64,000 nt of DNA from NCBI GenBank assembly GCA_018360145.1, contig SRPY01000048.1, forward strand, positions 26,743-90,742. Direction: 5' to 3'. The position numbers were made by a program, and so were the translations under genes. The DNA is from Claviceps africana (lineage: Eukaryota > Ascomycota > Sordariomycetes > Hypocreales > Clavicipitaceae). Positions 1 through 14,700 of the stretch are shown one piece after another (positions within the stretch are counted from its first letter, which is position 1; each line of letters opens with the position of its first letter). Under the pieces are notes generated by a model. That model ran no database searches. It had not been told where the DNA came from and saw nothing but the letters and a program-made list of their open reading frames with translations.

Positions 1-3000
1 TAATTAACACTTTTTTTTAAAAAGAATTAGGTATTTATTATAATAAAGTAATAACTAGCTATAAAGAAAACTCTTTATAATAAGCTTTTATAAATAATAC
101 TAAAAGATTAATGTTTTTCTTTTAATATTAAAAGACTTACTTAAACTATTAACTAATAATAAACTTTAATTAAAAATACCTTAATATATATATTCTATAT
201 TTTAAAGAATAAAGTTAATGCTTTAATAAGTAAGTATTTTAATATTTATTAATATACTATAATTAGCCTTTACTTTCTATTATAGAAAAACTAGCTATAA
301 TAGTTAAGTACTTAAGAACCTTTATTTTAGTACTTAATATTTATAATAGATATTTTAATACTTTATAAAAGATAAGGGATATTAAGTACTTTAACTTTAA
401 AACTAACTTTAAAGATATTAATAGTAAGGCTATTTATTATAAAAGAAAGGTAGCTATTTTTAATAATATAAATCTTTAAGTTTAAGTAGTAAAGGGCTAC
501 TATAATTATATAACCCTAAATTATTAAAATTAAATTTAATACTAAATTTAGTATTTATTTTAAAGGCTAGCATTAACTTAATATAAATAGTATTTTAATA
601 ACTAAAAGTAAATAATAATATTTAGTAATTTAAACTTAGTTTTTTATATAGTTTAAAAGAAGTTTAATATTAAAGTTTAAAATACTATAGCTTAGTTTAA
701 TTAAGCTAAATTCTTTAAAGATAATATAATTAATATTATATTTTTTAAAAACTTTATAGTAAAGGTTTTTTATTATATATAAACTAATAGTAAATTTAAT
801 AACTTTTAACTATTAGTTTAACTTTACTTTGAGTTATATATAAAACTTTAATAACTTTACCCTTTTTTACTAAAAATAAATTAATATAATATATATATTA
901 ACTTTATTAATTGTAAAAGATATAACCTTTAAAATATATTTTAAAAAACTAAAAACTATAAAAAGACTAAAAAAATAAAAATAAAGATTAATATTAACTT
1001 AGCTATAAAAGTATTTAATAAAAATAAGGATTTAAAATATCTTAATAATAATATAGAGATTTATTAAAATTAATAAAATCTTAAAGGTAACTTAAAGGAA
1101 TAAACCTTTAGCTTATAATAGTATAATAATAGTTTTTAAAACTAAAGATATAGCTTATAATAATAAAAATACTATAATACTTAATATTCTTTATAAAATT
1201 ATAACTATTTAAATTAAGGATATTAATATATACCTTTATATAACTATTTATATAAGAGGTATTTCTACTTTTACTTAAATAATAATAGCTCCCTTTAAAA
1301 TAAATAGTAGTTAAGTACTTTATTTACTTTAAAGAGACTCTCTTTAAAAGAGGCAAAAATAAATAGCCTTAACTTATAGTTATTATAGTTTAGCTTAAGT
1401 AAACTATAATTTAGTAGTAAATATAACTTAAAGTTTTATTAAAAATAAAAGGCTAATAGTAAATTAATATATTTTATTATAAATAGTAAAGGTTTTAATT
1501 TTATAGTTAAAGAGGCTAAACTTAAAGCTTTAAGGTACTACTTTATAAAAGAAGGAGAAATTATTAATAAAGGTAATAGTAAATAGTTTAATTTTATTAA
1601 AGTAAATTTTATAAATATATACTTAACTATTATTAACCTATTATATTATTATAAAATATCCTTAATTATTATTATTAAAGCACTAAACCTTTTAATTTAT
1701 AATCTTTTAATAACTATAAATATAGTAATGCTTAATAAAATACCTATACTAGCTTTAAAATTAAATAATAACTATATAAATACTTATATTACCTATATTA
1801 ATATAATAAACTACCTTAAGGTACCTTTAGTAATTATAAAGCTTAATAGTAGAATTATAAGTAGCTAAATAATAAAGGTAATTATTTACTTAAAGTAGCT
1901 TAAAGTTAATAAGAAAATAAAAGCTTTAATATACTTTAAAATATTAGTATATTTTAATAATAAAGGTAAGGGATATAAAATTTATTTAAATACTAAAACC
2001 TTCTTTATTTTAGTTAATAAAGAATAGCTTAAGTAAAATAGCTATAATATTAAATAAAGTACTTAAAGCTTTAAAATAGTAAATAATATAAATTCCTTAT
2101 TTTTTATTATTAAAATAATAATATTTAACTTTTATATTTTTAGTATTATAAAAGGCACTTAAGTTTCTAGCTACTTTATAGCTACTATAAATATTATAAA
2201 TAAACTTATACTTTAAATGCTTATTAATATAAAATTTATATATAATTATAGTATATAAATTAATTTTTTTAATTTTAATATAACTTTTTATATAGTTTAT
2301 AGTATAGTAATAAAGAGATAAATCTTTTATATACTATACTTAATATTCATTTAAAGGGTTATAGTAGCTTATACTATAATAATTTCTTTATATTTTATAA
2401 AGATTTTATTAATTAAGTAAAAAGACCTTTAAGATAAATAAGAAATTAATATTTACTATTTTTACTTAAAGTACTATTAAATTTTTAATATTTTTATTTA
2501 ATAGAGTTAGGAGAAGCTACTTTTTATTTATAATAACATTAATAAGCCTTTATATATTAAAATAAAATAATAGCTAAAAACTCTTAAAGCTATAAGTTTA
2601 GTTAGTTTTTATTATATTATCTTTAATATTTATTAATTTATAGCTTTCTATAGAGATAATATTATTATTTTAAATAGCTTAATTTTTAATTACTTTAAAG
2701 ATATTATAGCCTTTAAAGTTAAAGATATAGAACTCTTTAAAAATAATAAAGACTTTAACCTTAAAGCTATTAATAAAGGGATATTATTATATAGTATCTC
2801 TTACTTTAAGAATATTTTATTTATTTATAATATCTTTAGTATTAAAGTAGTTAACCTTAATATTAATATAGCTATTTAATTTATAAAACTCTTTAATAAG
2901 TTTAATATTTATTAAAATAAAGGGGTAGTCTTTATAATTAATAAAAGTAAAATATATATTAACTTTATTTTTAAATAATAAAATAAGGTTAAACCCTTAT

Positions 3001-6000
3001 AAGTTTATAACTTTAGCTAGAAAAATTATAAGAAATTCTTTAAAATTTAAAATAAAAAGTATAAAGTTAGTAAAATATTATTTTTAAGTAGTAAAGAAAA
3101 GGCTCTTTACTTATATTTAAAATTTATTATTTAATAAATAACTAATAGAGTAATAAAGGTATATAGAGTTATAAATATATAACTAATTAACTATATAATA
3201 ATGCTAAATATTTACCTACTACTTAATTAAGGTAATATTATAAATAACGCTTATAAAAAGAAGTAGAAAACCCTTTTAAATACTATAGGTTTTTTTAATT
3301 AGCTTTTAATATATTTAAACTATTATAATTAAATAGTATTTATTTTAAAAAGAGGTATAGAGATATTCTATATTATAATATAGAGGTAAAAGAACTTATT
3401 AGTATATATATAGCGCTTTATAGATTACTTATTTTATAATTATAACTTTATTTAGATTTATATTAATAATATTATAATTTTTTCAAATACCTTTAAGGAT
3501 TACCTTTATTATCTTAAGATTATTTTTAATATTATTAATAAGGCTTACCTTTATATTTTAGTTAATAAGTCTTTTATTAAATATCCCTTTATTTAACTAT
3601 TAAGGTTTATTATTAATATAAATAGCTTTATTAATATAGATAATAAAGTAAAGGCTTTTAAGCGCTTATAAATGCTAACTATATTAGTTAATTTTAAAAC
3701 CTTTATTAAAATAATAAGTTACCTTTATATTAATATACTATAGTTTAATATTTATATTTACTCTCTTTAAAATAAAAAGATAACTCTTTTATAAAAAGTT
3801 AAAAAAAGAAATAAGATTTTATTTAGCTTTTTAAAATAAGCTTAAAAATAAATAGTAAAGTTTAAAACCTTTAAATTTATTAAAGAGGAAACTATAGCCT
3901 TTAAAAACTTATATAATTTTTTATATATAAAGGTACTCCTTTAGTACTATAATTTAAAGAAACTACTTTTCTTTAAAGTTAATATATATAAAGAAAGGTT
4001 TAGCCTATATACTTTTTAACTTAATATAGAATAAAATAGTATAAATATTTCTAAAAAAGACATTAATAATAATAAATTATAGCTTATTACCTTTCTTTTA
4101 TAACTTATCTTTATTATTAAAAAACACTATAGCTTAATTAAAGTAAAGGTTATTACTATTATATAAAAAATATATAAACTATATAAAATAGCTTAATTTA
4201 ACCTTACTTTCATTAATATTATAATAGATTATATTTTAATAAAAGGGATTATTTATTATATATTATTTATAATAATAAATTTTAATAAAGCTAACCTTAA
4301 ATTAGTAAAAGTTATTAACTACCTTTTATAGTTTAATTTATATATAATTTATATCTTTAAAGTCTGAAATATAATTCTTAATATACTTTTAAAACTCTTT
4401 ATTAAACTTAGCTATTAAAAAGCAATAAATAGTAGTACCTTTAATAAACTAAATATTTATATATATTTTAATAAAGACTATATAGTAAAAGTTATAATTA
4501 ATTTTTAGCTTAAAGAAGCTATATTAGTAGGGTACTATATTAACTTAAAGTATAGCTATATTTTATAAAGTATTATAAATTACTATTAAAAATAATAATA
4601 ACTTAGCTACTATTGCTTATAAATCTTAATATATAGCTAAGACCTTTATAATAATAAATTATTATATTATTAAGACTTTAAAGGATATTGTTAATTATAT
4701 ATACTCTATAATTATATAAAGGAAATTCTAGCTATAGTTTATAATAATTACTATTACTTTAGCATTAGCTATATAGTTAAAGAACTAAAAGCAATAGTTT
4801 TTTTAAGTATAAATAAATAAATTTATAATTATATTATATACTACTTTATATATAAAGAGAATTCTATATTATAAAGTAAAGCTATTAGTAAAATATACCC
4901 TTTATAAATAAAGCCCACTCCTTTTTATATAATATCCCTAAAGGTTATTATTAATATATTAAAGAAACTATTTATTAATATAGTTTAATTAGTTAAGGGA
5001 TTTAATACTTTAAATATTCTATACTTAATAAATTACTTATTTAATAAAAAGACTATTTTTATATTAAAGTATAAAATATATATAAAAGAAATTTAGGCTA
5101 AACTACTACTTTAATTACTATACTTTATAAATTAAGGCCTTTTTAAAGAAATTATTAGTAATTATAACTTTAAATTCCTCTTTAATTTATAAAGAGTGTT
5201 ATTTTATACCTTTAGTATTAAACTCTTTATATTAACTATATACTACCCTTAAACTAATAGTTTAGCTAAAAGAAAGAACTAAACTATAATAATAGTAATT
5301 TACTTTTATATAATAACTAACCTTAATATATTATAAATTAATATCTTTTTTATATTATAATATTACTTAAATAATATAATAGCTATAGCTATTAATTATT
5401 CTTTTAATAAGCTACTTTTTAAATATAAGCTACTATTAGTTATAAACCTTTTTTATAATATAGAAAATACTAGCTTTAACTTAAAGGATATTAACTTTAT
5501 AGTCCTTAAATATCTATATTAATAGAAAGTAAAATATACTATTATAATAGTAGCTACCTTTATTAAAATTTAATATAACTTTAAATATAATTTAGTAAAT
5601 ATTAATATTAATAATATAATATACCTTTAACTTTATTTAAAATATAAGCTCTTAAAGAAACTTAAAAAAAAGTAATTATTTTAAAGAGCTAAGCTTTTTA
5701 AGGTATTAAAGTAAATCTTATTACTTTCTTTTTATTTAGATTTCTTAGCTAAATGCTATATATAATTAGTGGTTTTTATAGCTTATTTATAGAAACTATA
5801 GCAAAAAAGCAACCCTTTTTAAAGGTAAGCTATTATATTACCTTTAATAGCCTTTAAAGATAGCTTTAAGGTAGACTATTAAGAAATTAAATAAATTAAT
5901 AGCTATAAAGCTTATTTTTTCTATAAAAAAGGGCAGGAATTTAAACTTAAATTTCTTATTTAATAAAAAGAATATATAATAAAGGATAATTAATAAATAT

Positions 6001-9000
6001 TTAAAGAAGATATATAGGTTAATACTAGCAAGATAGTAGAAGAATACCTTTAAAAACACTTAATTAATTAAGAAATAAAACAGTAAAGAAAGGGCACTAA
6101 GCTTGCCTTATATTAAAATTAATTAGCTAAACTAAGTAAATATTTAAAAGAAAGGATTAAAGACCTTTATAAGTTAATAAACACTTATAGGATATTATAG
6201 CTTTTAAGCTATAGTCCCTTATTTATATACTTTACTTTAAACTTACTTTATTTCTTATAATATAAAACTAAAAAAACTCTATAACCTTTTTTAAGCACCC
6301 CCCTTTTTTAACTAAATTCTATATTTTATTTATTTAACTCCCTATTTATCTCTTTTTATTTCTAATTATATTTACTAAAATTACTTTTAAATACTATAAA
6401 TTATTCTTTAAATTTATTAAAAAATAATAGCATTTTTTTATTTATAATAGTAAATAATTAAAAAAACTTAATTTAAAAGTAATAATAAGCTTAAAGAAGC
6501 TTTATAGAAACCTTTTTAAGATTCTTTATTTATATTTTTAATAACTATTTCTTAACTATAACTACTATAAGCTCTTTAATACCTTTCTAACTCTCTTTAA
6601 TGCCCTTTTATATAGAAGTAATAAATAAATCCTTAATAGTAAATTCTTTATAAGGTTTTATATAACTTAAGGAATATAATAATAACTTTCTCTATATTAA
6701 TAAGTTAAGAAAATATAATTTTAATATAAAAAGATTTAATATTTTTAATATAAACTTAATTATCTATAATATAGCTTTTTATATTTATTTAGCTACTTTT
6801 AATATAGTTATTAACCTTTATACATTATTTATTAACTTTTATATATTTAATAACTTTATAGCTATAACTAATAATAAATATTAAAAGCTATTTAGTAATT
6901 TATTTTAAAACAATAATAATTTCTTTAATAAAGAAATACTTAACTTAAGTTTTAATAAAGAAATAATTAACTTAGCTTAACTTTAAAACTTTATAATATA
7001 GTAATTTAATAAAATAATAGCTCAATACTTTATAAATAAAGCTACCTTTAAATATATTTAGAAATACTATAGCTTTAGCTATTTATATTAACTTAGTAAA
7101 GCTAATAATATTAAATCCATTATAGTAAATAATAAAATCTTAAAATAAAACGCTTTAAAGGTAAAATATTATAGTAAATATTTATTAATAAATAATAATA
7201 AAACTATTAATAATTATAAACCCTTTTTAGTTTTATATATAAAATAATGCTTTTAGAGTTAAAGTAATATAAAAAAATAATAGTTTTATAAAAATATTTT
7301 ATATTTTATAAGTTAAGAATTTACTATATAGAGAGTAATAATTATTAATAATAGGGTTTTTATTATAAAAAATAATAGTTTCTATAAACTATAGTTAACT
7401 ACTCTTTATATTACCTTTAGTATTATTAATAAAGAGAGAGTAGCTTTAAAAGTAATATACTTAATACTAAAAAAAGGTAATATAATATATAAATCCTTAA
7501 AACTTTCTTTTATTTATAGTATTTAAAATAGCTTTAAAAAAGTAGTTTATATTTATTACTTTAAAGGTAATATTAAAGGTAAAAACTATAAAATATAAAT
7601 ATTAAACTACTATAAAATCCTAAATATTTATTTTATTTATAGCTAAAAGTATATTAATAGTATTATTATAGGCTTCTTTATTATAATATAAAGGGCTAAC
7701 CTTATATAAATCATTAGTGCTATATTACTTAAATACTTTATAGAGTTTAATAATAAGTTTTAAAATTTAACTTAAAGATTTATTAAAATAAAGAAAGAAG
7801 TCTATAAAATAAAGGAGAATAACTATAAAAGGAAAGATATTATTATAGTAGTAGTATTTATTAATTTAATTAATAAATTAACTTTAAAAAACTATAGTAA
7901 AGCTATAATATATTTATAAAGAAAAGTAAAGGCTTTCTTTACTTTAATCCTTAACTTCCTTTATATTTATAGCCTTATTTTTAATAAAACCTCTTAGTTT
8001 ACTTTTTTTCAAAATACTATTTTTATTAATATTAGTATTAAGAAGTTAGTATTATACTTAATAGTAGTAAAAACTAGTATCATTAGTAATATTAAGGTAT
8101 AAACTTAACTTTATATAAATATTAATATATTAAGCTTATAAATTTAAGCTATAAAGATACTATAGCCTATAATTATACCTTCAAAGACTAGTTTTTAACC
8201 TATTAATATTAATAAAGCTAATAATAATAATCTTTTATAAAGAACCTATAAATACTTAAAAGTAGACTTTACTATTAATATAGTAGCTATTAAGTTAAAA
8301 ATTACCTTAATTAAATTCTAAATTAATATTATAGATTATTACCTTAGCCTTTAAGGTATTTTTAAATATAAAAAGTGAAGAATAAGCACCTTTTATAAAA
8401 ACCTATAAGTTTTAAAAGCTATATTATAATACCTTAATATATTTAAATAATATAGTATATAGAAACTTAGGATTAATAAAGTATAAAGAAATATATTTAC
8501 TTATAAATAACTACCTTTCTTTTAATAAAGACCTTATTAACTATAAAGCTATAACACTATAATTAGCTATAGAATGCTCTATAACCTTTATATATAATAA
8601 TATATAGTAACCTAACTATTATAATAATCCCTTACTTTTAATTTTATTAAACACTTTATTAAGCTAAAAAGTTACTATATTTCTTTTATAAAACTATACT
8701 TCTTTATCGCTTTAATATACTTATAATAAAAACACTATATATTATTTATAAAGCTATACTAAGCTTAGTAAAAGTAAGAATAAAGTAAATTACCCCCTTT
8801 TACTTAGCTTATAGCTATATTAACTAGCTATTTATTATTATTAATATTTCTTTTCCTTTATTTTATTACTATCTCTTTTTCTTTTTTTCTTTTCTTTTTT
8901 TTTACCCTTTTCTTTATTATTTTCTTTTAAATCCCTTTAGTTACTTTTAATATTTTTTAGCTTAAATATACACTTTTTTTTATCTTTCTATAAATTTTAT

Positions 9001-10808
9001 AGACTTTTATAGTAAAAATATAATTCATATATTAAAATAGTAATTAAAGAATAAAAGGCTACTTATTAAAAGATAAATTAAAGCTATAATACTATATAGT
9101 AGTATATTAAGTATATTACTGCTATAGTTAATAAAAGTAAGGTTATTAAATAAAGTACCTTAGTTTTAAGAATAATTTATAATAATAGGAGAATTTAATA
9201 TTAAAACTTTATTATTTATAAGCTAGCTTATTTATAAAGGTAAGACTATATACTTTTAAATAGTATTTATTAAGTTTAGCTATTTAATTAAATTTAGTTT
9301 TTATATTAAAAATATTAATAAACTTAGCACTTTATTACCTAAAAATTCTATTAATATATTACTAAGTTTAGTGTAAAAGCTTTAATTTAGCTTTAAAAGA
9401 ATATCTTTACTTTTATTAAAAAGATCTTTATTAAAGATAAATAATAAGCTTTTATTATTAATAGTTTTATAAAATATATTAACTACTATATTTTAAAAAA
9501 ACTTATTAAAGGGAATAATAACTATTAAATATATCTTTACTTTTATTAATACTTTAAAGCTATAAATATAAAAAGTAATAGATTAAGATTCTTTTAAATA
9601 AAGTAAGGTTTCTTTAAATATAAGCGTAATATATTTAAAATAATAATATTTATATAAATTCACTTTTACCTCCTAAATAATTGCCTTATATATATATAGA
9701 TTTAGTAACTTACCTTTATAGAATTTTATAATACTATTAATTAAATTATAAATAATATTTCTTTTTATAAATACTTATTATTTTACACTAATTCTTTACT
9801 TATCTACTAAGGATCTTAAATTAAATTATAATTTTATATAATTTATAGTATAAATAAATAAGCCCTTTAATTTACTAAAAAGTAAATTAATTATAGCCTT
9901 TATATAGTAAGTATTAATACTTTAAAGGTAATTAATATCTATAAAAAGTATATTATTTATATAGTAGTTATTAAATAGTAATAGAATTATAAGTAACTCT
10001 ATATAGAAATTATATACTATATATATAAATTACTAGTTATTTCTTTAGTTTTAAGCTATTTTTTTATAGAAGTTAAAAGGATTTTTAGTGTTAACCTTTA
10101 TAAATATAACTATATTAAGTATTTTAATTATTTCTAAGGGATAATTTTACTATTTATTTACCTATATAGCCTATATTTAATAAACTATAATATTTAAATA
10201 AGTCTTAAAAAAGACCTTAAATACCTTATAATAAACCTTAGTATTAATAAATAGCTTTAAATAGTAGAACTAATAGAACTTAAAAAATAAAATATTCTTA
10301 GCTATATAAAATATAGTATTTATAATATAAAATACACTATATTTAAAAATACCTTTATTAGTAAAGATAAAGAAGATAACGCCCTTTTTAATATAAAAGA
10401 GAAAGAAAACTTTTTTATATTATAATTATTTTTTCTATAAAGTACTAAGGTATTAATACCTTTAACTATACTATAATAACTATAGATATAATATAGAAGA
10501 GGTAGTAGTTATAACTTTACTTTTATATAATATTTCCTTTTATATTTTTATTTATTTTTAAGAAGAGTATATAAAAGTCTATATAGTGTATTATAAAAAC
10601 AAAGGATATTATTGTTTTTTTTTATAGGTTAATTATATATTTTACGCGTTATACCTTACTTCTTTATTTTATTTAATAAGATTCTTAAGGTATATATAAT
10701 ACTATATATTAATTTTCTTTTTTTTAATATATAAAAATAATTAGTATTTACTATAATATATAGTTTTTTATATTTTATATTTTATTTTACTTAATATATA
10801 AACTAGTT
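1..10808. repeat. A+T-rich, RIP-mutated repeat DNA, family not identified
   Basis: This stretch has no credible gene. It is dominated by TA-containing words with TAA/TAG stops every few codons in all frames, and CpG, TpG and CpA are visibly scarce. That is the pattern RIP leaves in duplicated DNA. The irregular, coding-like texture suggests dead transposon ORFs. I could not align any part to the gypsy-I, gypsy-II or LINE families found elsewhere in the window. A pyrimidine-rich tract lies near 8,850-8,960. A segment of about 27 bp at 10,741 recurs at 11,462, just beyond the SINE-like insertion. The 71-codon open frame at 5,844-6,059 (minus) is Phe/Leu/Ile/Tyr-rich, as chance frames in A+T DNA are, and is not counted as a gene. 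Confidence 0.75.
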
Positions 10809-11449
10809 GTATTTGTATTTAGTACACTAGCAGCTATTTTTATATAAGCATTTTATGCTCTTAGCTGTATCCAGAACCTCTGCACCTAATTTTTTAGTAG
10901 GAAAACCTTATTAGGTTGCTAATTAATAATTACCTAAGTAATTATTAATTAGTTAGTTGCCTAATAAGGTGAAAAACCTACTAAATACATTTTAAAATCT
11001 GCTTTTAGTCCCTATTTCTAACTATAAAATACCGGTTTAGCTATAAATTACCCTATACCTCCTTTTTTTTTTAGTTATTAACATATACTACCGCTACCCC
11101 ACTTTTTTTATTCTTAATTACCTATTTTTTCCTAGTAATTATAGCTATAAACCAGCTCTACAACCTAAGAGCTAGGGGGTAATTTGCCTATTTATAACGT
11201 AGAAGTAGCTAATCTACGTCGCTTAGTTAGTAACGGATAAGTGGGAGGACTAGACCCACTTTTTTACTACTAACTAAGCACTAATTAGCTAGAAGTGGGG
11301 CCACTACTCCCCTTTTAGCTAATTAAGGTCTGATTTTTCTTAGCGCCCCCGCCCCTATACGTACACTAAGAAAAACCCGTGTCCTGTGCAGGATTTAAAC
11401 CTACGACCGCAAGCGGTCATCCAGGCGCTTGACCACTGCGCCACGGGAC
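10809..11449 (-). mobile_element. SINE-like element with tRNA-like head and serial hairpins
   Basis: This is a 641-bp insertion flanked by a perfect 14-bp direct repeat, TATATAAACTAGTT, at 10,795-10,808 and 11,450-11,463. Read on the minus strand, its first base is also the first base of a tRNA-like sequence (GTCCCGTGGCGCAGTGG...), and its last bases are a short AAATAC repeat. A tRNA-derived 5' end, a simple 3' tail and a long variable-length target duplication define a SINE moved by LINE machinery. The body holds a run of stem-loops (10,894-10,984; 11,154-11,173; 11,197-11,219; 11,221-11,279; 11,284-11,323; 11,334-11,375). It has clearly less RIP than its surroundings, so it is either a young insertion or present in few copies. 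No open reading frame is seen. Confidence 0.75.
11381..11449 (-). other. tRNA-like pol III promoter head of the SINE
   Basis: On the minus strand the sequence carries an A-box-like TGGCGCAGTGG and a B-box GGTTTAAATCC, one C-to-T change from the usual GGTTCAAATCC. The terminal GTCCCGT pairs with ACAGGAC over six of seven positions, giving an acceptor-like stem. The anticodon region is about three bases too short and is replaced by the palindrome GACCGCTTGCGGTC, so I do not call a functional tRNA or an anticodon. Internal A and B boxes would direct RNA polymerase III into the hairpin body. Confidence 0.6.
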
Positions 11450-11752
11450 TATATAAACTAGTTAGTATTTACTATAATATATAGTTTTATAATTTTCTTT
11501 TTACCTATAATTAGTTTAAAATAAACTTATTTTTTATATGCCTTAAACCTATTATAGAATAGAATTCTTTATATAAAAGGAGGATTCCTAATAATATAAG
11601 TAAAAGAAATAACTTTATTACTATATATAACTATATACCTATTTATAACTTATATATATTCTCTTTTATAATTCCTTTTACAATTATTTATAATGTATTT
11701 TATAAGTTGTAAATGCCTACACTTTACGTGCTGTATTTAGCATATAATAAAA
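11450..11752. other. Flank between SINE and LINE, no gene
   Basis: About 300 bp of A+T-rich sequence that starts with the right-hand copy of the SINE target duplication. The segment at about 11,700-11,752 keeps CpG and TpG words and so looks less mutated. It adjoins the point where the minus-strand LINE stops matching its plus-strand relative. Nothing else is recognised. Confidence 0.5.
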
Positions 11753-14700
11753 GTAGTGTGTAGTTAGTATAGAGTTATTTTTTATATTAAGCACTACATT
11801 AAAGGCAGGTTACTATTAAAATATAGGCTATTTAAACTTTATTAACTATTTTATTTACCTTAATTTTATTATAAAATTATTAAATATAGTAGTTAAGGTA
11901 TAAGTTTAAAGGGAGGATTATTACTTTAGTTTTAATTAAAAACTATAGTATAGATTTATAAATATTAATAATAGTATAAAGGTATTAAGTTTACTTTATA
12001 GTAAAGGCTTTAATAATACCTTTAGCTATATTTTTATATTTAATTAAAGTATAATATAAGCCTATACTATAGTTAATAAAGCTTTAAATAATTTAAATAT
12101 AAAGAAGTTTAAACTTATATAATAAATACTTTTAAATAAATATAAAGAGTATAGTAAAAGTAAGTTATTATTATATTAATTTTATAATAAACTTAAGCTA
12201 ATAAGCCTTTTATTAAAGTTTATAATAAATATAAATATTAAGAAAGTAAGTTAATTATATTAATTAAATTATTATAGTTTTAAATTAAATTAATATTATT
12301 ATTAGCTATTATTTTTTATTAAGTAAATAAATTTACTTTTTTATAAATAAAACTTTAAGCTTAATTTATAAAACTATTTTTAATAAACTATTTAAATAAT
12401 TTTAAATTAAGCTTAAGTTTTCTTTATTATATAGCTATATATTAAAATATTAATATTATTAAAAAAGCTAAGTATTAATATAAAGTTAATTATTATAAAT
12501 TTAATATAAAATAAAGTAATATAAAAAAGAAAGAGAATTAAAGATATAAAAGACCTTTAAAAGACCTTTATAAATACTATATAAAAGGCTATTATTTAGC
12601 TATTAAATATAAAGTAAGCTTTATATAATATAGTAAAGGCTTAAGTTTAATATATTATTTATATAAAACGTTTAGTAAAGACTATTATATAAATAAGTTT
12701 TATATAATATATTATATTAAAAGTAGTTAAAATATTAAGTTAAAAAAGTAATATAGTATTATTATAATACTATATTATATATATAGCTTTTATTAAAATA
12801 ATAAAGGCTATTTTTATAAAATAATTAATATAGTTATTTATTTAAAGCTTTAAAAAAGTACTACTTTCCTTAATTATATAAATAATTTATACTACTACTA
12901 CTACTTTTAAAACTTTATTTATAATATTAAAAAAGGAAATTAATCTTTATATATTAATATACTTCCTTTCTTTAAGTAACTTTTTTAGCTTATAAAGAAT
13001 TATAACTTTAGCTTTTTAAAATAAAGCTAATAATACTTAATATAGTAATATATATTAAATAAATTAAAAAGAATATTAATAAATAGTTTACTATAGGCTT
13101 TAAAGAACTTTATTAAAAGCTTATTAAGTTTAAAGGCTTTTTAATTAGTTAATTCTTTCATTATATTATATATCTTTAAAGCTATAAAGTAATTTTCCTT
13201 TAAAAATATTATAAAGTTAAGTTAAAGGCTAAGATTAATTAATATATTATTTATATAAATAATTAAAGTAAAAAAGAATTTATTAAAAAATACCTTTACT
13301 TTATTATAATAAAAAATAGCTAAAGGTATACTATAAATATTATAGTAAAAAGCTAAAACTTAAGTTATTTTAAATAATAAACTATTATAAAGTTAAGTTT
13401 ATTATTTTAATTTTTAAAGGTTACTTTTTTTAACTATTATATTTATTACTATATAATATTAAAAGCTATATTATTTCTTATAAATAATTTATTTTTAATT
13501 TAAAGCTATATTAATAATAGCTTATTAATTTACTTTAATATAGTAATATTATTAAAGTTTTTAAATATATTTTATATTATAAATAGCTTTATAAACTTTA
13601 AAGGTTTATTATAGCTATACTTTAAAGGTATTATAAAGGCTCTTTAACATAAAAAAAGTAGTAATAATAGTAAGTTTAACTATAATTTATATAATAAAGA
13701 AGTTAATTTAATAAAGGGTATTAAAAATAATTAATATAAAAAAAAGATAGAAATAGTGTATTACCTTTATAATAATAAATGTTTTATTTATTTAAAGCTA
13801 TTTAAAGTAATATAAGGTTTATTTAATAATATTAATTATAGAACTATAATTATAAAAAATAATATAAATAAGCTATAAAATATAATTAAACTTAATAAAG
13901 TTTAATTTTTTTAAATATTAAGTTTAAAGGTTAATAAAAAATTAAATATAATTAATAATACTATCTTTTTTACTTTATATTTATTATATTATTTTACTTT
14001 AAAGTATAATAAATTTAAATTATTATTAAGCTATAACTATTAAAAGTTTATTATTACTAAGTAATATATAGCTATATTAATTTTAAAAAGAGTAATATTA
14101 ATTAAAGTTATTAATAAAGATATAATAATACTATAGTAATTTTATAAAAAAGTTATAAAAGAGAGTTATTTAATTATAATAATAAGTAAAAAAGTAAATA
14201 AAGTAAATATTAATATTATAAAAGGTTATAATATATTAATTAATATTAAACTATATTATTTATAAGCTAAGGCTATATTAATAATAAATATAAATAATTA
14301 TTTTTTTACTTTAAACTATAAATTAATAAAATTTTAAGCTTAAGTTTAAAGGGTTTTTATTAATATTATATAGTTTTTAAATTATTACTATATTAGTTTT
14401 AAGTTAAGACTTAAAAGCTAAATAAATAAATTATATCTTCTTTTATATATTTTAATATATTACTTATAATATTATATTTAATTAAAGAGTAAAGAGGTTT
14501 TTTATAATAAAAGGGCTAATTTAATATTAAAGTAATAGCTAAAAAAGGCCTTAATAGTACTTTAAAGCCTTAATAAAGGGGATATAAATATTATATTATA
14601 GCTTAAATATTAGTTATAGCTACTTTAAAAGCACTTACTTTACTTTTAAAGTAAAGCTTTATTAAAAAAAGTATTACTAGCTTATTTATATTAATTATAA

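Noticed and set aside
5844..6059. 71-codon open frame in the left desert (minus strand)
   Set aside because: Composition is Phe/Leu/Ile/Tyr-rich as in random A+T sequence, with no upstream signal and no neighbouring exons; a chance frame in RIP-mutated DNA.
11381..11449. Functional tRNA gene
   Set aside because: Anticodon arm and variable region are about three bases short, the anticodon loop is palindromic, and the B box is mutated; it is the head of a larger element with its own target duplication.
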